From: Drosophila miranda | Taxonomy: Eukaryota; Arthropoda; Insecta; Diptera; Drosophilidae | DNA: 64,000 bases | Direction: 5' to 3' | Assembly: GCF_003369915.1 (NCBI RefSeq) | Contig: NC_046676.1 | Location: forward strand, 7,347,501 to 7,411,500 | Shown here: positions 26,206-37,016 of the stretch, one piece after another | Position numbering within the stretch: position 1 is the stretch's first letter | How the letters are laid out: each line of letters begins with the position of its first letter | Position numbers and translations under genes: made by a program | Notes under the pieces: model-generated | The model's database searches: none | Told to the model about the DNA's origin: nothing | Seen by the model: the letters and a program-made list of their open reading frames with translations, nothing else

Positions 26206-26792
26206 ATGGATCTACAGGTGAAGCGGCTCACATTTTGTCTGAGCATATTTGTATGCATCTGGAATTGGCAAATTGGTGAAGTTAACTCCTCCGGATGCCA
26301 TTATTTCAGCACTGACAAGGTAGATTTTTTTCTGTGTTACTTGTCGTAAAAAAAGCTGACATCTGCCACCAACAGCGCGACTGGTTTGATGCCCTGACTT
26401 CCTGCCAATATTTAAGTATGTGCTTGGCTGATGTAAGCACCGCACATACCTTCCAAGAGATCGAAAGTAAACTGCTTGACCGCGAAGAGTATTGGTTCGG
26501 CTTAAATGGATATGAGAAAATGACCTTTAAATACGTATCCTCTAACCAGCCGCAGAACTACGTGCCGCCACAATCCCAACTTTCATTATCAGCAGCGTGC
26601 GGGTACCTAAAACCTTTGGGTCCTGACGCGTACGCTATTAGTACAGCATCTTGCGGGCAGCTCAAACGATTTGTGTGCACCCCTACCGTAAAATGCAATG
26701 GCCTTGAGACGAACAGCAGCTTTGTTTCCAACTTCCCCACGGAAGTGCCCTGCCAGCTCAGCCCTGGAGTATCGACTATACTCGGCATTTGA
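26206..26792 (+). CDS. Secreted C-type-lectin-like protein (copy 1), two exons
   Basis: Exon 1 is 26206-26319 and exon 2 is 26376-26792, with a 56-bp GT..AG intron in phase 0. The product is 176 residues. A hydrophobic signal peptide (about residues 8-25) is followed by one C-type lectin fold: GCHYFSTDKRDWFDALTSC at the start, the EYWFGLNG core near residue 78, and the closing cysteines STASC..RFVC. The calcium/sugar motifs EPN or QPD and WND are absent, so classical carbohydrate binding is not predicted. The conserved SMCLADV segment is shared with the copy at 30.8 kb. Poly(A) signal AATAAA is at 26818-26823. Fly proteins of this type are often gut, haemolymph or accessory-gland secretions; the role here is unknown. 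The gene is convergent with the minus-strand gene ending at 26912. Confidence 0.85.
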
Positions 26793-26911
26793 ATTTTTAA
26801 TGCTACGCTGCTATTTTAATAAATTACTTTCAATTGGCCTGAACCTTGAGTTCGAAAATAAAATCAACCTTATCCTAAGACCGCAGTCAGCTGCTAAGAT
26901 TATTTTGTTCA

Positions 26912-28512
26912 TTATTTTCCTTCAGACGCTTGCGCCTTCTCCCCTTTTTTTAACTGGGACAAATATGCTCGACATTTTGTTTTGTACGCCTGAACAATTC
27001 GACCTCCAGGTGATAGAGCAATCGCTGCATGGATCTTTAATGAAACAAAATTAGAATTCCGCACATTTAGGATATGAAAAGGCTTTACCTCGAGGTACTG
27101 CAGTTCACTTTCATAATGCAACGACTCCTCTAGAAGACCTAGGGCCACCTGAAAATGTTCTGGTCTCAGGAGGTATGACATTTCGCCAATGTTCTGTTTG
27201 TACCACTTAGCGTAGTTATCGAGATTGCTGTGAATGTCCATTGTGCAGGCTGACGTGGCACGCGCCGTCAGCAACAAATGCAAGAGAGAAGTCAGACAAC
27301 CAGTTGTAGCCATGTGCAGTACTCGGCTTTTGAGGTATTCTATGGTGGATATCTATTAATATGTATACATGGGTATAGACCTTTAAACCAATGTTTACTT
27401 TTCATAAACGCTGCTGTTTCCGAATTGCAGGTGCTGGCTATGGACTGCACCAAGATGAGGTAGAACTTCCAATTCGTGAAGTTTTCGGAGTTCGACTGTT
27501 TGAACAGCACTTGAAGAGCCTCTTGGTGATGGCAGGCAAAGAGCTGAAAGAATGTTTCAGTTAGTCTCAGCAACTAGCCTTTATCCGACAGTGGAAACCT
27601 TTTCACAGAGAAGCTTTACAAAGGTTAGCTCGTCCACACCTTCATTGATCCAGGCACTAAAGCTGGCAAATGCCTCATTGATGTCCTTAGCCTTGTGCAG
27701 TTCCAGCAAGGTGCTCAAATGCATATTCATACACACGCCCAGGGCATCGGCTGCTAGCATCAAAGCATTATTTGGAAGATATTTCCGGGATCCTCTTACC
27801 TGGCAGGGCACTGCACAACGGCTCAACATAGCTTAGGTTGCTTATCTTCGGATCGGCCACGAGTCCAGTAAAGAGATTGCCCAAGGCGTCTGCCAGAATA
27901 GCCGAAAGCTTCATTCCAGACTCCGCATCTGTCAAGAATAGAAGCGCATAAAATGGGGTGCAAATACCATCTGGGGATGAACAAACCATAGGCCGCAGAT
28001 ACAAAGAGATTGGCCAGGAGCTCGTACTCAGTTTCCAGAAATATAATTAAATTCACCTGGAGCTGCTCAGAGTGTTCTTTACTGATATCAGGGATGAATC
28101 ATTGTCACATTTTGATCATATTGAATTTGGCGAATCGTACCTTAATATATACTCCGTGGCGGTGAGGATCCGCAATTGCTGTAGCTGAAGTAAAACCCGA
28201 AAGCTGCCAACATTGGCTGGTAACTGGCAATAGAATTTGGATGCCAATAGCTAGAAGGTATCTTTATGTACATATGTATTCATGTGCATCGAAACTGGCG
28301 CACTCACCCTTTCCTTAGCATTTAGTTGTCTCAGGAGTTGGTCCAGTTCGTACCTGGCCACAGGTCCCTGCTGGGTAATTCCGCATTGTGTTTCTATGGC
28401 CTATGTGGTAAAAACAGGCATTGTATTATCAACGCACCTTCCTCCGACTATCACTCACCTTGCAAACCAGCGGAAAGCAGTTGCTAATAGTAGAGAAATT
28501 TCTGTTTAGCAT
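26912..28512 (-). CDS. Unrecognised 389-residue protein, nine exons
   Basis: A complete model can be built from ATG 28512 to TAA 26912. Exons: 28459-28512, 28308-28400, 28141-28250, 27987-28081, 27800-27928, 27599-27750, 27381-27543, 27089-27339, 26912-27034. Every intron is GT..AG, 49-92 bp, and phases agree throughout. Two donors are weak (GTTTGT at 27986, GTTTCC at 27598). The protein is rich in Leu/Ala/Glu helices, as in alpha-solenoid proteins, with no signal peptide or membrane span and a basic tail ending QASEGK. Recognisable stretches include SAWINEGVDELTFVKLLCEK, NLDNYAKWYKQNIGEMSY and a Gly-Arg turn SPGGRIVQAYKTKCRAYL. I do not recognise the family. A DNA-repair or replication scaffold is possible but only a guess. 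A promoter-like module lies just upstream (28549-28627). Confidence 0.78.
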
Positions 28513-28548
28513 AATTAACATTTAAAGAAACTCCCGCCACCCTGGAAA

Positions 28549-28627
28549 GACCCTCAGAAATATACCAAAATATGACCATCTCATTTTAAAAATATACCGT
28601 AAATATACTGACGAATTCAAGTTCTAT
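28549..28627 (-). promoter_or_regulatory. Promoter-like module shared with NDUFA6
   Basis: Read on the minus strand, about 80 bp here match 60630-60707 with only a handful of differences. The blocks are GAACTTGAATTCGTCAG, TATATTTACGGTATATTTTT, AAATGAGA.GGT and ATATTTCTGAGGGTC. In both places the module points toward a gene and ends 36-70 bp before its ATG. Here the final GGTCACACT (Ohler motif 1) seen at NDUFA6 is replaced by GGTCTTTCC. It is the likely core-promoter region of the nine-exon gene. Confidence 0.6.
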
Positions 28628-28889
28628 TGTACGAACTTAGCCCACTTAAGCCCCCTTTATTTAAATAGTTCAACTACTTGAGGTAAATGTCGGGAAATAT
28701 TAACGCATGTAAATTCTTTTTGTAGATCCATTCCATATTTCCTCTGAACTTACAAAAACTACCATATCTTTCACGCTGCGCTAAAATTATTAAATTTTCA
28801 TTATTTTCGGTGGAAATTTGAAATACCCTCTTGGCTTATAATAGGTTAATCATTCTCCGTCAAGGATTGGAAACCATATTGCTAAATTT

Positions 28890-29575
28890 TGATGTTCGGT
28901 CGAATGTTACTAGCTAGATAGAACATTTAGCTATGTAACCATGCCCACATAATTTTATACGATTTATGAATAATTTTGTTTCTAAGCGAGCTTATTCTAA
29001 ATACTTGCTTATATTGGATCTTGTCTAAAATAAGGTTTTAGCAAAATAGGTCGAAACAAAAAAAAATTAAAGAGGATAGTCGTTCATATTGCTCAAGTTA
29101 GAATAAATTTTATACAAGATTGGCTAGTTTTTGGCTAAAACCAGGCTTAAACCAAATAGTGCACCAAATAAAACAGTCCCAGTGTTGCTGGCATTTGAAG
29201 ACTTGTTGCGTGTATAGGCCTTTGTATACCCTATTTCGATAATTTCATATGAAGACAATGATTTCCAAACTACTTTTAACACGTAATTAATAAAGACATT
29301 TTCTCATATTGATACGTTTAAAACATATTGATGCATATTTGTAGTATCTTGTGACCTACTGAGCCTGGGATGACAAGCATTTTCTCAACTCTATAATATC
29401 CTTTTCCCTAGGGTATGAAAATTAGTGTTGCCCGCAACATTGTGTTTGGAATGGGGCTTGTCGTCGACCGGTTCAAAGAGAGCCTTACCCGATTGAATTT
29501 AGGCTATCGATACTATCGACTGGATAGTGTGTTGCGCGCCAAATATAAATTGTTTGAAAGTGAATGAGCGAAAAG
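28890..29575 (-). repeat. Dispersed repeat family A, copy 1 (inverted)
   Basis: On the minus strand this matches the copies near 45 kb and 60.3 kb in order: TTCAAACAATTTATATTTGG and CGCGC, then TCGATAGTATCGATAGCC, CCCATTCCAAACACAATGTTG, CATACCCTAGGG, GAAATAGGGTATACAAAGG, CCAGCAACACTGGGAC and ATAAAATTATGTGGG. No coding capacity is seen. It is probably a non-autonomous transposon of the INE-1/SGM kind, but the class is not proven. Confidence 0.6.
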
Positions 29576-29597
29576 GTATTTAAGTGCAAGTAGTGCA

Positions 29598-29637
29598 AAT
29601 TCTGTTTAGCATAATAAACTTTTAAAGACCTTCCGCG
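29598..29637 (-). repeat. Duplicated start-codon region of the nine-exon gene
   Basis: On the minus strand, CTTTAAAAGTTTATTATGC followed by TAAACAGAATTT matches the start of the nine-exon gene (28495-28532: CTTTAAATGTTAATTATGC followed by TAAACAGAAATTT). The copy lies 1.1 kb further upstream and runs into stop codons after about ten codons. It is a small tandem duplication of the leader and first codons, or an alternative upstream start that is no longer used. Confidence 0.5.
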
Positions 29638-30051
29638 TACAAATATTTAGTACAACACATTGTGTCTACTATCGATGTTTTCCTAACGTCAGCTCAGTGC
29701 TGAAAAACATAAGGAAAACGCGCGCTTTTTGAATTCGAAATAAATTAGTGCTATTATTTTAGATGTATTATGGAAGTCTTTCCATTCAAAAAAGTGGCTT
29801 CCATTCAGCAAAAGCATCAGCCCTACAGTATATAGGTGTGCCAGTTCATGCAAGGAAAACGTGCCAACATTTAACATTAGTTTGAGCCACGCCTCCATCG
29901 CAGAACTAGTTATTAATATGCACATCTGTGTCAAACGAAAAGTCCTAAATTAATTAGTGTTCAGCATGCAAAACTTTCGTACTCGTATATATAAAGAACG
30001 ACTGATGCTACGGCCCCAGTACAGAAGCAGAATAGCTACATATAATTGAAA

Positions 30052-30641
30052 ATGTCCGTATGGTGCGCAACGGTTGTTCTCATCCTGTGGCTTGATCCTA
30101 CATTGGTAGATATTTGTTTTCCATATATGCAAAGCAAACACTTACAGTGGACTTACAGTGCCTGGGAATATCAAACTACGATGTTAGACTTGAATCACTC
30201 GAGAAAATAAAGGTTGATGAAGAAACCTTGTTTGAATTCAATCTCAAATTAATTGGGCGAGACCGACTGCTAAATGGATCTTTAATCAACCACGTTGATA
30301 TGGATGAGCAATATGACGTATGGATAGATATTGCGACATTTAAGAACGGAGAATGGATGCCAATGAATTTGAAAATACGCACCAAGCCATGCGATTTTAT
30401 GAAGAACATTTTTGGAAAATATTATCAGCCCTCGTTTTTGGATTCAAACTTTCCCACCGGCGATGACCTGTGCCCGTTCCACAAGGGTGAATATTACGTT
30501 AAAAATGTTGCCATGTCCACCGATAATTGGCCATCTTTCACAATAAAAGGACTCAACAGAGCCAGTTTTTCCTTCCTGAAAAATGGCAAGCTTGTTGGTG
30601 GGTTCGTTGTGGTAATTAATTTATTTGATCGAAACACTTGA
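30052..30641 (+). CDS. DUF1091-family small secreted protein, two exons
   Basis: Exon 1 is 30052-30105 and codes an 18-residue hydrophobic signal peptide (MSVWCATVVLILWLDPTL). After a 53-bp intron, exon 2 runs 30159-30641; the second of two adjacent AG acceptors keeps the frame. The product is 178 residues. The pattern fits fly DUF1091 proteins: an MNLKIRTKPCDFMKN-like central block, then SNFPTGDDLCPFHKGEYYV with the conserved cysteine and LCP motif, and a terminal beta-rich segment. Members are about 170-190 residues, secreted, and mostly of unknown function, with some linked to chemosensation or reproduction. A poly(A) signal (AATAAA, 30654-30659) lies only 13 bp after the stop. The gene sits between the two lectin-like genes. 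Confidence 0.82.
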
Positions 30642-30824
30642 GTGATCGAAACTAATAAAATGAATAGTTTGAATGAACATTTCTGAAATAAACGATTACT
30701 GCGTCCAAATGTATAAATCCAATCCATTTGGCATGCCTCTGTAGCGATAACAGAGTTTTCTATGCCCTAATCTCATTTGGTTGCTGCTGGTCATGCCCCT
30801 GCCACACTTTGTATTGAAGCCGAC

Positions 30825-31414
30825 ATGGATCTAGATCGAGATCTCCGATTTTCAACTCTCATATCCATAGTTTTCTTTATTTTTATCATCGACACTCATC
30901 GAGTGGAGTCCAGAGGAACTTGCCACTACTTCAGTGTCGTAAAGGTAGTTGAGCTGATTGTATTCTAAACATTTTCCACAGCTCACAATTTCAATCTAAA
31001 TTCGCGTAGAAAAACTGGGAAACTGCATTGGACATATGCATGGGAATGAGCATGTGCCTGGCAGACTTTGATACTGAGAAACACTTTCGAATTCTGAGCT
31101 CCCTGACTCTAAGTCACTCGGAGTACTGGTTTGGCTTGAACAGGAATTTTACAGAGGACTGGAGTTACGTATCAACCCACCACAGTACCCGATATTTGCC
31201 ACTCGAAAGTAGCTTGAGCGACGAGCATCATAACTGTGCAGTTATAAGGTCTTCGGACCAGGAAACCTTCGGTGTCTGGGCTGCCCGATGTGAGGAGGAG
31301 AAGATGTTTGTCTGCGCAGAATCTATTTTCTGCATAAAGGAACATCAGTTCAGCAGATATTCGAGTGGCTACAATTCGTTGCCGAGGCATGAGGGAATTG
31401 CCTGCCGCAGATAA
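30825..31414 (+). CDS. Secreted C-type-lectin-like protein (copy 2), two exons
   Basis: Exon 1 is 30825-30944 and exon 2 is 31010-31414, with a 65-bp phase-0 intron at the same place as in copy 1. The product is 174 residues. A strongly hydrophobic signal peptide (about residues 10-24) precedes the lectin fold: GTCHYFSVVKKNWETALDIC, MSMCLADF, the core EYWFGLN, the HNCAVI strand and closing cysteines (AARCEEEKMFVC). The calcium-binding EPN/QPD and WND motifs are missing, as in copy 1. Poly(A) signal AATAAA is at 31503-31508. Shared intron position, shared SMCLAD segment and proximity make it a paralogue of the gene at 26.2 kb, though the two proteins are strongly diverged. Confidence 0.85.
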
Positions 31415-31606
31415 TTATTTTTATTAAGTTAGCAATCATGCCCAGTCAGAATAATTTCTTTGTTAACGAAAAATGGCTTTCCCATTCAGTCAAAGTTAAA
31501 TTAATAAATTTATGGAGCGGGTAAGTTTCTAAGTGTTATTGTTTTACTCTTTGGAAGTATTCATGTTTATGAAGCTATCTACTACGAGTACTCGTATCCT
31601 AGCTAT

Positions 31607-34600
31607 CTACTTGACGCAATAGTCCTTTCGCTGCTGCCGAATGACGGCGTTAAGTTTGAGGCACTGCTGTCGCAGCCCATCGTTGTCGCCCTTGAGTACC
31701 TCAATGGTTTCCTCCTGTCGGTGAATGGTATGGTGGACCCTGCAAATCGAGAAGTGATTGATAAATGAGGGGCGAACATATCGCGGATAGGGCCATGCGG
31801 CTGTTGCTTACCGTTTCTGGAGCTGCTCCATTTCCTGCTTGTGGCGCTCGCTGAGGACGCTCAGCTCGCTCTGAATGTCCGCGTTGAGGTTTTCGCGGAG
31901 CTTGTCTCGTTCTCCGATGATGTCGCCGCACATTTTCTTGCTGTGGCTGAGCTCCAGCTGGAGCTGCTGGACCTCCGCCTGGGAGTTGCGCACCTGGGCA
32001 TCGGCCTCGGCCAACTTGCCCCGCGTCTCGGCATACTTCTCCCTCAGGGACCTCTCCACACTCTCGGCCAAGGTCAGATCCTTCTCGTACTTTTCCTTGA
32101 GCCGGCTGCAAAGGATGGACGTTGCAGAAGAATTGACTACACAAGCATTCAAGTAACTTACGCGATCTTCTGCTCGTGCTCCTCGCCGTTCTGCAGGGCG
32201 TCGGCCTCCATGCGCACCACCAGCTCATCCAACTGGCGATCCCGCTCCGCCCGATAGTGCTGCCGGATGGCATTCTCCTTCTCGGCCTGGTCCAACTTGC
32301 ACTTGTTCTCGTACTCCGCCTTCCACAGCTCGAAGTCGGACAGGTACTGCTGCTCGATGGTGTTAATGCGGTTCTGGTACTTCTCCTCCTGCTTTGCCAT
32401 CCTCTCCTGCATCTCGAACTTGGCCTGTTCCAGCTCGATGTCCTGCTCGCGCTGCGCCTCCTGCCGCTTGGCCTGGTAGTCGCCCTCCTTCTGCCGCAGC
32501 TCCGTCTGCAGCCGCTCCCGTTCGGCAGCGAACTCCTCGCTGAGCTTTTGGCGCTGATCCGCTTGGGCCTTCTGCTCCTCCTGCAGCTGGCGCTCGAAGC
32601 GCTCTCGTATTGCAGTGCGCTCCTTCTCGATGATGGACTCGCGATCCTGCGTGCAGCTCTCCCGAATGCCCGTCTCGATCTGCTCGTGCTTCAGGCGCGC
32701 CTCCTCAAGAGCGTCGAGCAACTGCATCTGATGGCTTCGCTTCAGCTCCGTGACCTCGCGCTGATGGTCGCAGTTCATTTTGTTGATCTCCGCCTCCAGG
32801 CCCTTCACCGTCAGCTCCTACCAGTGGACGTGGAAATGCAAGAACAATTAAACAGAACCATTAAAAACTTGCCTCCACCTAACCCACCTTAATCTTCTTG
32901 GTGTTCTCGCGGACCCAGCGCTCGCGTCGGATCTTCTCGCCCGCCATTGTAGTCTCCTTGGCCCGCGTCAGCTCCGTCTCCAGACGATGTTCCCAGGCCT
33001 GGTTCTGGCTCTCCAGGCGCCGCGTCAGGGCAGCCACCTTCTCGCACAACGACCCCTTATCCTTCAGAAGCTGCTCAATAAAGCCCTGATGCCGGGACAC
33101 CACCTCCTCGTAGTGTTTCTTCTGGTCGCGCAGCTTGCCGGCATTGTTTGCCTTCTCGGCCCGCAGCGACTTCTGCTTCTCCTCGCGCAACTGCAGCACA
33201 TGCTCCTTGGACAGGTGAATGGCATTGGCCAGCTCATTGGCCCGCAGGCTCAGGCCAATGACACGGCGGGCCAGTTGATGGTTGGGCAGCATCAACAGTT
33301 CCGATAGCCTGGAAAGCAGAGCCAAATCGATCAGCAAAGCTAGGAGAATCCAAAGATTCAGGATCTTTCACCTACTTGGGCACTTCGTCTGTGATGTCGG
33401 GTTCCACCACAAACTCAACTTCCGAACGATTGCTATCCGGCATGGACCGCCGCGTTTCCATCAGCGTTTTGTCACAGCTACTTTCCACATTGTTCAGATA
33501 GGCCAAGATGTCCCTAGAACGGTTTGGAATTCTCGTTATTTCTTTAGAGTTCATTTCGCCTTTAGTCAACTCGATATTTACTTGTACTTGTCGCCGCTCT
33601 CCTGGACAGGGACACTCATAGTCCCCGTGTCGGCGGTTTCACAGCGCGAATCCAACTTTAGGTTGAGCTTAAGGTCGTTGGGAAGACGTTCGGCATAGTT
33701 GTCTATAAAGATGATATTCTATTAGGGCCGAGCTCAGTTTAAGGAAGAAGGAGCGGGGTATATACTCCACTCTGTCTAACAATTTACCTCTCTTCTTGTC
33801 CTCTTCGATCTCCTTGATCACCGACACGATCTCGTCGTAGGTGGAGTCCCTGGAGTCTTCGTTTGACTTCAGGGACAGCTGTGACCCACTATCGATGTCA
33901 TTAGCATCTTCCAGACCATCCCCTTCCAGTCTCTGCTTGTGCAACTCCTCGAACTGGGCACGAGCCTGCTTCTGCTCCTGTATGCTCATCCAGCTGTCCA
34001 CCTTGTCCAGATTGTATTCACTGAGCTTGCGCTCCTCCCGCAGGCTCCCCACACTGACCGCCTTCTTGAGCTTCCCAGCGGGACAGGCGCTAATGGGTAT
34101 TCCTGTCTTTGGGAGCTTCGACTTGCTGATTCTGTTGTTGTTGGCCTCGGCACTGACGGGCTTTACATTCTCCTTCTTCTTTCCCACAAATGGCGGAGTG
34201 GATGCCACCTTCAGGTAGTTGTTGATGACCGAGTCTGCGCTGCTGTTGCTGTTGCCGTGGCCGTACTTTCGTCGGTCATCCTGCACCGCTGGGAGAAAGT
34301 TGTTTTCGGCCCCAAAGTTCCGACCGCTGGCACTGGGGTACTGCTGGCAGGAGGCACTGTTGGTGCTGTTATTCTTCGGAGAGCCCTTTGGAATAATAGT
34401 GGCCAGGTTCTTGGTCTCGGATAGATTGTTTTGCTTCTCCTTGGCCGGTGCCGCTGCCGCTGCCGCTGCCGGCGTTGAAACTGGGGCATACTTGTCCAGA
34501 TAGCTGGGCAGCGGCTCAATGTTGTTCAACGGCTCCATATGCTTGGGTGAACGGTCCATGCCGAGATGGTTCCTCACGATCTGAACCCCCACTTCCTGCT

Positions 34601-35722
34601 TGTACTCCCTGATGACGTTTAGCTCTGGCGTGGTGGACTTTTGGGGAACCAGCAGAGGGGGAGAGGGCGGAGATGGAAGCGCCATGTCCAGCAGCGGAGT
34701 GGACTCCATAAAGCGACAGCTGGGGGCGTCGCAGGCACACTTGACCTCAGCGGAAGAGGCCTCATTCATGCTGGTGGTGGAGGAGGAACGCGTACTGCAG
34801 GTGCAGTTCTCCGAGGGGCACTTGGGGTACTCGTACGTCTCGGCCAGAACTTCGCCCTCGGCTGCGGTAGAGCCAAAGTGCACGGATTTCTTCTGGCCAG
34901 CCGAATCCGGTGGCTCCGCCTTGCTGTGGAAGCTGGACAGAGCTAGTGGGCCGGGAGCCGAGATGCTGGGCCGTGCTTCCTGCTTGTCATTGTCGCAGTC
35001 GCTAGAGTCCGCATCGTGCATGTTGGGTTTGCTGAAGGACACACGCCCCGGCAGATCCGGCTTAGCTGTCTTCTGTAGCAGGGTCGCATTGCTAAGACCC
35101 TGACCCTGGCCCTGGCTCTGGCCCGTCCAGTTGGTACCAAAGAACTTGCTCTTATCCCCGACGGGCATAGTCACCAGGAAGCGGTCCAGCTGCTGCTCTC
35201 CCTCGCTGCTGTCCGGAGTGCGCTTTTGCGAGGAGAAGTCCGACTCTGAAGAGTTGCACGCGCTGGCGCTGCGGCACAACCAGCTCCGTTTGATGGGCTC
35301 CCCCAGCAGGGACTTGAGCAAATCGTTGGAAGACACCTGGCGCTGAAGATGTATAAGCTATTAAAATGATGGAAAGATCCTTAATATGCTTGTGGATCAA
35401 GCTCAACAAACCTTGCTGTGGGACTTGAGCTCCTTGTCGTTGAAGTAGACGCTCTGCCGTTGTCCGAACTTGGGGTCCGCGGACTGTGGTCGTCCCAGGA
35501 AGGGCGAGGAGCGACTGCGTTGCTGCAGGAAGTTTGCCGAACGGGGCCGAAAGTTCGGGCTCGGATTGTGGAGAGTCGTCAACGAGCGACTGTTGTACTT
35601 CGGTTTCGATTTCTGTCGTGTGGCGAGGTTTATCTGCGTCCAAAGTTTGAGTACAGCGAAACAGGATAATAGTAGAGGGAGTCTAGTCCACCTACCTGCG
35701 AGCCCTGTAGACTTAGATCCAT
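31607..35722 (-). CDS. dila: Centrosomal/ciliary coiled-coil protein, CEP131 (AZI1) orthologue dilatory, nine exons
   Basis: Exons: 35696-35722, 35412-35633, 33788-35336, 33582-33702, 33376-33513, 32888-33308, 32162-32817, 31812-32105, 31607-31739. All junctions are GT..AG and phases agree, giving 1186 residues. Residues 1 to about 680 are Ser/Pro-rich and low in structure. From about 690 to the end the chain is an almost continuous coiled coil. The block RRERWVRENTKKIKELTVKG and the later YLSDFELWKAEY are signatures of CEP131. The protein localises to the ciliary transition zone and basal body and is needed for cilium formation in fly sensory neurons and sperm. ATG 35722 (MDLSLQGSQ) is the only start with a correctly phased donor. 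It lies tail-to-tail with the lectin copy 2 gene. Confidence 0.9.
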
Positions 35723-36642
35723 AATCGCTTGCAAATTAGTAATCAGAAATCGGGGGGCAGCTCATCTAAGTAGTTAGTTTTCAACTGACAGGAGTGCCAT
35801 GGCCAACTGATTTCGAACTAAGGATTCAACTGAACTGAACCCCGTTTGATAATTCGTTAGTTGTGCCATGGTCGAGCGGCACTTTGTTTTGGCCAAAAGG
35901 GGAAAACAACCACCTCATGGCTGCGGCATATCGATTTAACGCATGTGTAAGGGGTCAGGTGCAGGACAGATGTTGGTAATGCTGGTCAGCACTGCAACCC
36001 CCAAAACAGTCGGCCGGTCCGCCTGGGCCAAGAGTTGACATGGTTACCGGGCCACTACCGCTACCGGGTCCAACCCCTGACAGGTACAGGTGTCTTCTAC
36101 ATGGAACCCACGTGACTCGGTCGGTGTCTATGATTCACCATTCAGCCGTCCACAGTCGGTCTTTTCCAATTCAATTAAATTATTATGTTATAACTTATTA
36201 TGTTCGCAATCAATCACTGACTATCGCGTACAGACAAGACCCACCGAATCGAGGCAATTAATCATGGAAGGCAACTGATTGCCGCTAGAGCATATCGAAG
36301 CGAAGGACAGCTACACCTCAGGGTTCAATGCTAGACCTCAGCCAACACTTTCGTTTTTTCATTCACAAAAGTAATCCATTCATTGAGATCGGTGCGAGGT
36401 CCCCAAACCCCATGGGGATTTATATTGTATCCATCAGCCGAAAGCCGTCCAGACAATTCTTCGACAAGAAATTTTTAATAAACTTATACTCTTGGCGGAC
36501 TTTAGAACGAATGTTCGTGCTCTCTTATCTGTTATAAACCAACTTTATCGAAGGCTGATTAGTCCTATCTTTGAAATACTTCAAGAGAATCAAACAAAAT
36601 CCAAGGGAAATGCCAAGCAATGTTCGTTTTTAATAATAATAA
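35723..36642. other. Intergenic region upstream of dila
   Basis: No gene is supported. A DRE-like TATCGATT lies at about 35929-35936 and could belong to the dila promoter. The rest up to the 3' end of the next gene contains only short open frames without domains. Confidence 0.4.
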
Positions 36643-36648
36643 TTTATT
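36643..36648 (-). terminator. Possible poly(A) signal of the disordered-protein gene
   Basis: On the minus strand AATAAA occurs here, 369 bp after the stop at 37017. It is the first clear signal I find downstream of the gene. Confidence 0.35.
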
Positions 36649-37016
36649 TAAATAAAGCAAATGGTTTCTATTGAAATAAATGTAGTTTGGTTTAGTTTAG
36701 CAGGCTTAGCAGCCAACAGCTCCCTTCAACAGCTGGATATTTCCATGGTCATAGTCCAATCTGGTTAGGGCTTCATGGATGATCCATTGTCCATAATCCA
36801 TAATCCTTTATCCGTTTTCCATTGTCCATTCTCGATACTCGATACTGACTGATGCGCGAAGCATAAAATTAAATTTGGCAACATTTCTCATAATCAACTT
36901 AGCAGCTAACACAAAATACAATACATAGATAGCTCTCTCTCTCTTTCTCTCGTCTGGCCCCGCCTCGCCTCCCCTTTTGACAACAATTGAACTAATCCTG
37001 GCCAGAGTCCGCACAT

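Noticed and set aside
27960-27990. Apparent frameshift in the nine-exon gene
   Set aside because: A 58-bp intron (27929-27986, GTTTGT..TTGACAG) restores the phase exactly, so no disruption is needed.
32176-32892. 238-codon plus-strand frame rich in leucine, opposite dila
   Set aside because: It is the antisense of Glu/Gln/Lys codons of the coiled coil, which produces artificial leucine-rich frames.
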